9,836 nucleotides of DNA from Verrucomicrobiota bacterium (GTDB taxonomy: Bacteria; Verrucomicrobiota; Verrucomicrobiia; Limisphaerales; JAHEOI01), in assembly GCA_018610125.1 (NCBI GenBank), contig JAHEOI010000142.1, positions 1 to 9,836 of the forward strand, read 5' to 3'. The translations under genes and the position numbers were made by a program. Positions 5,394 through 9,836 of this stretch are shown here, in pieces. The notes beneath the pieces were generated by a model. That model was given only the letters and a program-made list of their open reading frames with translations, was not told the origin of the DNA and made no database searches. Position 1 is the first letter of the stretch. Each line of letters begins with the position of its first letter.

Positions 5394-7474
5394 GCTTTTT
5401 GGAACCAGGGTTGCATATGGCAAGGACGTTAAAGGAAGTAGCGGCATACGGTCCATTTGAAGAGACCATCGTCAAGGACCCGTGGCATGTTGAGCCGGCG
5501 GTGCGGGGACTCAACGACGCGGCCCTTGGCCGACTCCTTGATGTGCTTGGCCGACTGGAACCTTGGTATCGACCGCATGAGCCCATTGGGAGTCCCAAAG
5601 CTCAGCTTATCATGTCGGGCGCGCCCGGCTATGGGAAGTCGCATCTTTTGGGGCGTTTGTTCGAAGAATTGGGGGCGCGGGCCACCCGGGTTTATCTCCA
5701 TCCATTTGAGGATGCTTCCAGCCTTTGGACAAGTCTTCTTCAAGCCTGTGTTCACGAGCTCAATAAGCCTGAGTGGGGCAAAGCCTCCACGGGCGAGGTC
5801 GATGTGCCGAATCAGCTTGACGCGATCGCTCATGGGGTGTTGGGACTCGGCTTGGCACTCATGATTGAAGCCGGCGAGGCGAATGTGGAAGGGTTGGCCA
5901 ATCCTCAAGCCTTGTTGGCAAGCGGTATCGGTGTCGAGTGGGATTTAAGCGACCATGATCTCCCTTTGACTCAGGCATTCGCGGATACCTTTGAAAGGCT
6001 CCTCCCGTTTTTGGCCCGCCGAATCGCGTCACTTAACATACAGCTTTCAAATTATTGGTCATCGCCCTATGCTTGGCTGCGGATTCTTTACCAATATGCC
6101 TCTTCGCGGAGGTCCGATGCGGCGACGCGCGAGCAATGCCTGGACTGGCTGCGCGGGAAGGCGTATCAGGACGAGGATCTTTCGGCATTGGGACTCACCC
6201 GAAAAGAGCTTGTCCCCGTTGAGACCACTCCAAAGCAAGCGGATCAAATTTGCCGTGCGCGCCTCTTCGATCTCTGTCAATTTGCCTCGTTTTACAGGCC
6301 CTTTGTCTTTTGTTTCGACCAGACCGAGACCTATCGCCACGATGAGAACCTTGCGTGGAGCTTTGGTCATCTCATTTGCACGCTGGTCAATGAGGCGAGC
6401 AATCATCTTTGCGTGGTCACGGCCAACCAACTCGTATGGGAAAGATGCATCGCCCCTCGCCTCGAGAATGCTCACAAGGCCAGATTGGATACGCCGGTTT
6501 GGCTGGTGGGCATAACCAAAGCCCAGGGAATGGAGCTGATCAAATCCCGGCTGCGGTACTTTGACGTCCGGGATGATGAAATCCGGCGATTTCAAACCGC
6601 GGTTGAAGCGCGAGCGGATGACGGAGGTGGCGGGGCGAGAAGTGTGCGTCAATTCATTGAGGAATGCCACGCGGAACTCCAACGGCTTGTCGGTGAAGGC
6701 AGACCCGATCCCCCGAGCCTGTATGACCTTTATAAAAAGGAATATCAAGAAGCCTTGGAGGCTTCCGATCAGCTTGACCGTTACAATGCCGATCTTTATA
6801 GATGGATTGTCGGTCATGTCTTGGGTGCGGAAAAAGTCAATTCCCCGCGGGATTATTTTCCATTGGCGCTTACCGATGCGAACGGCACTCGCTGGCTCTT
6901 CGGTTTTGAAGAAAGCGCGCATCATGCTAGGTGGCATGGCCGATTGAAGGAGGCCGGAAGGCGACACCAGACCGAGCAGGCGATCGCGGTCAATTTACGC
7001 ATCGGCAAGCAAACGCCGATTCCGGGGAATTGGAAGCAACGTCACGAATTCGAAGAGGCGAAGACATACTTTCGGATTCATGTGGTGAATCGCGAGCGAC
7101 TGGCTCAGTTCCATGCGTTATGGAATCTCTACGCAAAGGCGTGTCAGCAGGATATCCCCTTTCAAGAAGAGGCCGTGATTCGATTGGCGGCCGAGAAGCT
7201 CCAATCCTGGTGGGAAGAAATCCGCTTGGACGGCCGGGAAGCCAAGGAGGATGCCACGCCTCAGTCTTCGGTCGATTCGGACGACACAATCGCCCCCGCG
7301 GTGTCCAAGATCGTTCGCGCCTATCGCTTTATTGCCTTCAATCACTTGCAGACCGCATTGGAAAAGGATTTGGGGCGCAAAGTCGAACAGCGGGAAGCGA
7401 TTGAAGCAAGCCGGTCCTTGGAGCATGTAACGGTCAAGGACCATCCAACAAATGCGATTTTCTTGTGGCAATGA
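5390..7474 (+). CDS. AAA-type P-loop ATPase, second gene of the module
   Basis: ATPase of unknown family, 694 residues. Walker A is GAPGYGKS (77-84) inside LIMSGAPGYGKSHLLGRL. Walker B is FVFCFDQTE (305-313), with Asp-Gln in place of the common Asp-Glu and a Glu two residues on. A sensor-like strand CVVTANQ (341-347) and a lid-like helix ITKAQGMELIKSRLRYF (375-391) follow, much as in Orc/Cdc6- or STAND-type ATPases. The Walker A to B distance (about 220 residues) is long, so a helical insert (about 120-290) sits in the core. Residues 440-694 match nothing I know; YFPLALTD, RWLFGFEE and TYFRIHVVN look like strands of a separate domain. ATG 5390 overlaps the previous stop (ATGA). ATG 5417 (residue 10), with AGGG at 5407-5410, is a real alternative start. 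There are no membrane segments. It probably acts as a switch or loader for the downstream nuclease-translocase. Confidence 0.88.
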   Translation: MSFLEPGLHMARTLKEVAAYGPFEETIVKDPWHVEPAVRGLNDAALGRLLDVLGRLEPWYRPHEPIGSPKAQLIMSGAPGYGKSHLLGRLFEELGARATRVYLHPFEDASSLWTSLLQACVHELNKPEWGKASTGEVDVPNQLDAIAHGVLGLGLALMIEAGEANVEGLANPQALLASGIGVEWDLSDHDLPLTQAFADTFERLLPFLARRIASLNIQLSNYWSSPYAWLRILYQYASSRRSDAATREQCLDWLRGKAYQDEDLSALGLTRKELVPVETTPKQADQICRARLFDLCQFASFYRPFVFCFDQTETYRHDENLAWSFGHLICTLVNEASNHLCVVTANQLVWERCIAPRLENAHKARLDTPVWLVGITKAQGMELIKSRLRYFDVRDDEIRRFQTAVEARADDGGGGARSVRQFIEECHAELQRLVGEGRPDPPSLYDLYKKEYQEALEASDQLDRYNADLYRWIVGHVLGAEKVNSPRDYFPLALTDANGTRWLFGFEESAHHARWHGRLKEAGRRHQTEQAIAVNLRIGKQTPIPGNWKQRHEFEEAKTYFRIHVVNRERLAQFHALWNLYAKACQQDIPFQEEAVIRLAAEKLQSWWEEIRLDGREAKEDATPQSSVDSDDTIAPAVSKIVRAYRFIAFNHLQTALEKDLGRKVEQREAIEASRSLEHVTVKDHPTNAIFLWQ

Positions 7475-9360
7475 ATCGCGTCAACGCCAGCCAGTTGGCC
7501 GCCGCTTGCTCGGATCCGGCATTCTTGGAGACCCTCAAGCAAGATCCGGATGCAAAACCGTCCAAGAGTCCACCTTTTATCACGCCGGAGCGCACTGAGG
7601 CCTCAGGCAGTGCCTTCCACCAATTGGTCGACCGGTTCAGTCGATGGCTTGTGGAACAAGGTACCGGCACGACGGAGCGGAAAGGGAAAGCCAAAGGGAG
7701 CGGGAAAACCACGGCCCCAGCCACGACCAAAGCGGATAGGGAGAAGCTTGTCTCGACTCAAGCTCTTTGGGACGTATTTTTCGATCGATTTGCCAAAGAT
7801 CGACTTCTTAAGGTTGCGGAGCGTAGCGGGTCCGAGGCGGCGAGTAATTTGAGTCTGGCACTCCGGGCTTGGTGTGAGCGGATGGCCGTGTTGAGAGAAA
7901 CGGGTTCCGGCTACCGATCATGGGGCGAGATCCTGATCGTGAATGAGCACGAGCTTAACGGGATTGTGATTCCCCTGCCGGAAGGTGAGCTGTTGGTTGA
8001 CGGAAGAATCGATGCCCTTCGGTGGGATGGGGCCGCTTTTCAAATCGTCGATTACAAATTGAGCAAAGGCAGTAAGTTGGATTCGGATGCCCTTCAGTTG
8101 GCGTTGTATGCTCATCTCCTCGGGGCCTCGTCGCACGGATTGAGCGTCGGCGGCCAATTGGAATATTACGAGCCGGATCTCCATGTGGTCCATTTCACTG
8201 CCGAGGAATTGGACGAGATTTTCCGGCAAAAGGTTGTGCCGGTATTACGTGAGATCCTGCGAGCCTGGCATGGTCGGGGCGATACGGGAGATGGCGTCAC
8301 GAGGCCCCATGATGGGACCGCACGGGCCATTGAGCAATGTTACACCGCCTTTAACATAACCGTATCGGTCATCGACTGGATTGAGTCGCCACAACTCGTG
8401 CGGTTTCGACTGAAGCCGGCTTCCGGTGTCAAAGTGACCTCGTTGGCCAATCGAAAAGCCGACTTGCAAGTGCACCTTGGCTGTTCCGCCTGCCCGCGCG
8501 TTCAATCCGGGCCTGGTGCGGTCTATGTCGATTTGCCCAAAGATGAGCCGGACACCGTGCACTGGCGCAGGTTGATCGGATCGGTCGACTCGCCGGTTCC
8601 CCACTCGCCGACCGCTTTCCCGATCGGAATGGACATCTATTCAAGGCCTCTCATTGGCGATTTGGCTGAAAGCCAGACCGCTCACGGCTTGATAGGCGGT
8701 GTGGCGGGCAGTGGCAAGAGCGAGCTCCTGAAAACGGTCGTTGCCTCGTTGCTATATCGCAATAAGCCTGAAAGCCTGAAGCTCACGCTCGTCGATCCGA
8801 AAATGTTGACATTCGGGGCCATCAAGGAATCGCCATTCCTGACCCACCCCATTCTCGTCAACCTTGACGAGGCCCTTCAAGTGCTTCAGGACGCCATCAA
8901 CCAAATGGAGCAGCGCTACGCCACGCTCGATTCGGAAGGCTTTGAAAACTTGAGGGCCCGTTTTGAAGCCGGGAAAACCGATATTCCATTTTGGGTGATC
9001 ATTGTCGACGAGTTCGCCGACCTCGTGCTGGCGGACAAGGAGCAGCGAAGCCGATTTGAGACGATTGTCTCGCGGATTGCCGCAAAGGGCCGTGCCAGTG
9101 GACTCCATCTCTTGTTGGCTACCCAGCGACCGGACAGTAAAGTGGTGAGTCCTCAGATTAAGGCCAACCTGCCGTTGAAAATTTGTCTCCGGGTCACAAG
9201 CGGGGCGAACAGTCAAATTGTCCTGGACGAATCCGGAGGGGAAGATCTCCTTGGCCGAGGCGATCTATTGTGCGATCGAGGCAAAGGAATCGAGCGGGCC
9301 CAATCGGGATTTATCGATAAGGAAGAGCTGCTTTCGCTTCGCAATCACTGTATCCGCTAA
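7471..9360 (+). CDS. PD-(D/E)XK (RecB/Cas4-like) nuclease fused to FtsK/SpoIIIE-type DNA translocase motor
   Basis: Soluble 629-residue fusion. The N-terminal nuclease has the RecB-family motifs: GSAFH (46-50, GxxxH), E153, DGRIDAL (178-184) with D181, IVDYKL (192-197) with D194 and K196, and QLALYA (209-214). A Gly/Lys/Thr-rich stretch (63-92) interrupts it after motif I. Residues 298-370 resemble the FtsK alpha/beta entry region (VRFRLKPASGVKV, then VYVDLP). The motor has Walker A GVAGSGKS (410-417), VDPKML (441-446), Walker B VIIVDEFADLV (509-519), LLATQRPD (548-555 region) and LDESGGEDLLGRGDLL (585-600), an FtsK hallmark. The four membrane helices and the C-terminal gamma winged helix of true FtsK are absent. 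ATG 7471 overlaps the ATPase stop by ATGA; GTG 7465 is an alternative. Expected role: ATP-driven movement along DNA coupled to cutting. Whether the target is phage, plasmid or damaged host DNA is unknown. Confidence 0.92.
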   Translation: MNRVNASQLAAACSDPAFLETLKQDPDAKPSKSPPFITPERTEASGSAFHQLVDRFSRWLVEQGTGTTERKGKAKGSGKTTAPATTKADREKLVSTQALWDVFFDRFAKDRLLKVAERSGSEAASNLSLALRAWCERMAVLRETGSGYRSWGEILIVNEHELNGIVIPLPEGELLVDGRIDALRWDGAAFQIVDYKLSKGSKLDSDALQLALYAHLLGASSHGLSVGGQLEYYEPDLHVVHFTAEELDEIFRQKVVPVLREILRAWHGRGDTGDGVTRPHDGTARAIEQCYTAFNITVSVIDWIESPQLVRFRLKPASGVKVTSLANRKADLQVHLGCSACPRVQSGPGAVYVDLPKDEPDTVHWRRLIGSVDSPVPHSPTAFPIGMDIYSRPLIGDLAESQTAHGLIGGVAGSGKSELLKTVVASLLYRNKPESLKLTLVDPKMLTFGAIKESPFLTHPILVNLDEALQVLQDAINQMEQRYATLDSEGFENLRARFEAGKTDIPFWVIIVDEFADLVLADKEQRSRFETIVSRIAAKGRASGLHLLLATQRPDSKVVSPQIKANLPLKICLRVTSGANSQIVLDESGGEDLLGRGDLLCDRGKGIERAQSGFIDKEELLSLRNHCIR

Positions 9361-9371
9361 GGGTCTGGAAA

Positions 9372-9442
9372 GAAATAAGTGTGCGCGGACCCATTGGTTT
9401 TTCGCTGATAGGGACCTCGTCCCCGAGATCCCACCTTATTTC
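9372..9442. repeat. 8-bp inverted repeat enclosing REP-like copy C
   Basis: GAAATAAG (9372-9379) and CTTATTTC (9435-9442) are perfect inverted repeats round copy C, in the 124-bp gap between two convergent genes (9361-9484). The left arm continues TGTGCGCGGACCC, which loosely echoes the right-hand hairpin, so it could be the decayed second half of a REPIN. The paired structure could also act as a terminator for one or both flanking genes. Confidence 0.4.
9405..9434 (+). repeat. REP-like hairpin, copy C
   Basis: CTGATAGGGACC at the left and TCCCAC at the right repeat the termini of copy B. Stem 9411-9419 with 9424-9432, loop TCCC (9420-9423). Eight of nine pairs hold. 9415-9428 is a C-A mismatch, while the T-G wobble of copies A and B is here a C-G pair (9418-9425). 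It lies 45 bp after the nuclease-translocase stop. Confidence 0.7.
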
Positions 9443-9484
9443 CTGGGAGGTTAGGCGCGAAGAGAGAAGTGGGCAAACGCTTGG

Positions 9485-9836
9485 CTATTCTTTGTCCCGG
9501 TTGTAGAGCCGCACCAGTTCGTCGATTGGAACTCCCAAGCGATATTGCCAAGTGATGCGCCACATGCGCCAGTAAGCGCGTGGAATCCCAAGCCTCGAAA
9601 AGCGACGCGCGGAGGTGGTCACCGTCGCGTTGGCCAATGCCAGGCGTCCGACCGTCCGGAGTTGTCGCGAGAGCTCGAAATCCTCCATCAATGCCATGTC
9701 AGGTACGCCACCGACCGCTTCGAGGGCTTCACGACGGATAAATATGCCTTGGTCACCAAGGAGCCGGCCCCCAAGATAGAGCCGGATCGCACAACGGATT
9801 CGTGACCCGGCCATCAGCCACGAGCCGTCGCGAAAC
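9485..9836 (-). CDS. Family-2 glycosyltransferase, TIGR04283-like, C-terminal part (5' end outside window)
   Basis: The minus-strand frame stays open to the window edge; residues FRDGSWL precede the Met at 9814, so that Met is internal and the gene is cut by the window. Seen: LLGDQGIFIRREAL, AVGGVPDMALMEDFELSRQL and VTTSARRFSRLG. These correspond to the GDQ, GG-P...MED and TSARR blocks of the TIGR04283 glycosyltransferases, where the ED acts as the usual catalytic-base region of GT-A enzymes. Known members are often annotated with arsenosugar biosynthesis or radical-SAM/selenodomain neighbours, but nothing here tests that. It ends with DKE and TAG, converging on the module gene across 124 bp. 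Confidence 0.85.
   Translation of the reverse strand, partial: FRDGSWLMAGSRIRCAIRLYLGGRLLGDQGIFIRREALEAVGGVPDMALMEDFELSRQLRTVGRLALANATVTTSARRFSRLGIPRAYWRMWRITWQYRLGVPIDELVRLYNRDKE

Noticed and set aside
6059..6967. 302-residue open frame on the minus strand
   Set aside because: Lies fully antisense to the ATPase gene, shows no recognisable motif, and is a typical shadow of a GC-rich coding region.
8482..8496. CSAC (residues 338-341 of the fusion) as a zinc site
   Set aside because: Only one CxxC pair, in a region that matches the FtsK alpha/beta entry domain; no second pair of ligands nearby.
7471..9360. Reading the gene as the chromosomal ftsK
   Set aside because: There is no membrane domain and no gamma domain, and the N-terminus holds RecB-type nuclease motifs.
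4653..9360. Identity as BREX, Dnd/Dpt FGH, Wadjet or Druantia
   Set aside because: No methylase, PglZ, DndF/G-like, SMC or large helicase genes are present, and gene sizes and order do not fit.
1..9836. CRISPR array, tRNA or rRNA genes, integrase
   Set aside because: No regularly spaced repeats, cloverleaf-like segment, rRNA-like stretch or recombinase motif was seen on either strand.

Overview
The window reads as bacterial chromosome of moderate GC (roughly mid-50s percent by eye). It carries two housekeeping blocks, an accessory three-gene module, and the edge of a glycosyltransferase gene. The gene style (accB-accC followed by thiE, a PfkB kinase, a TIGR04283-type glycosyltransferase) would fit a Gram-negative lineage such as Nitrospirota or a neighbour. 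That placement is a low-confidence guess, because no rRNA or other marker is present.

Layout. Bases 1-1738 hold the end of accB (biotin carboxyl carrier protein) and a complete accC (biotin carboxylase), which together make the carboxylase half of acetyl-CoA carboxylase. thiE (thiamine phosphate synthase, 1745-2386) follows accC almost directly, in the same reading frame. A hairpin at 2392-2416 probably ends that unit. A PfkB-family sugar or nucleoside kinase (2567-3469) and a DkgB-like aldo/keto reductase (3647-4426) follow on the same strand as apparently separate units.

Bases 4653-9360 are the part that stands out. Three genes are joined by two ATGA start/stop overlaps. The first encodes a protein that looks like three winged-helix domains in a row (246 aa). 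The second encodes an AAA-type P-loop ATPase with a long unrecognised C-terminal half (694 aa). The third encodes a fusion of an apparently intact RecB/Cas4-like PD-(D/E)XK nuclease to the alpha/beta motor of an FtsK/SpoIIIE DNA translocase (629 aa). The fusion has neither the FtsK membrane anchor nor the FtsK gamma DNA-reading domain. A DNA reader, an ATPase switch and a nuclease on a motor make a plausible DNA-processing or anti-foreign-DNA system. I cannot match the set to any defence system I know. The functional reading is inference from domains and gene order.

The module is bracketed by hairpin repeats. Two inverted copies lie at 4505-4595, between the reductase and the module, and a third lies at 9405-9434, just after the module. 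All three fold to a 9-bp stem with a TCCC loop, and two stem positions show compensatory base changes, so they look like REP/REPIN elements. Beyond them, on the minus strand, is the C-terminal part of a family-2 glycosyltransferase that runs off the right edge.
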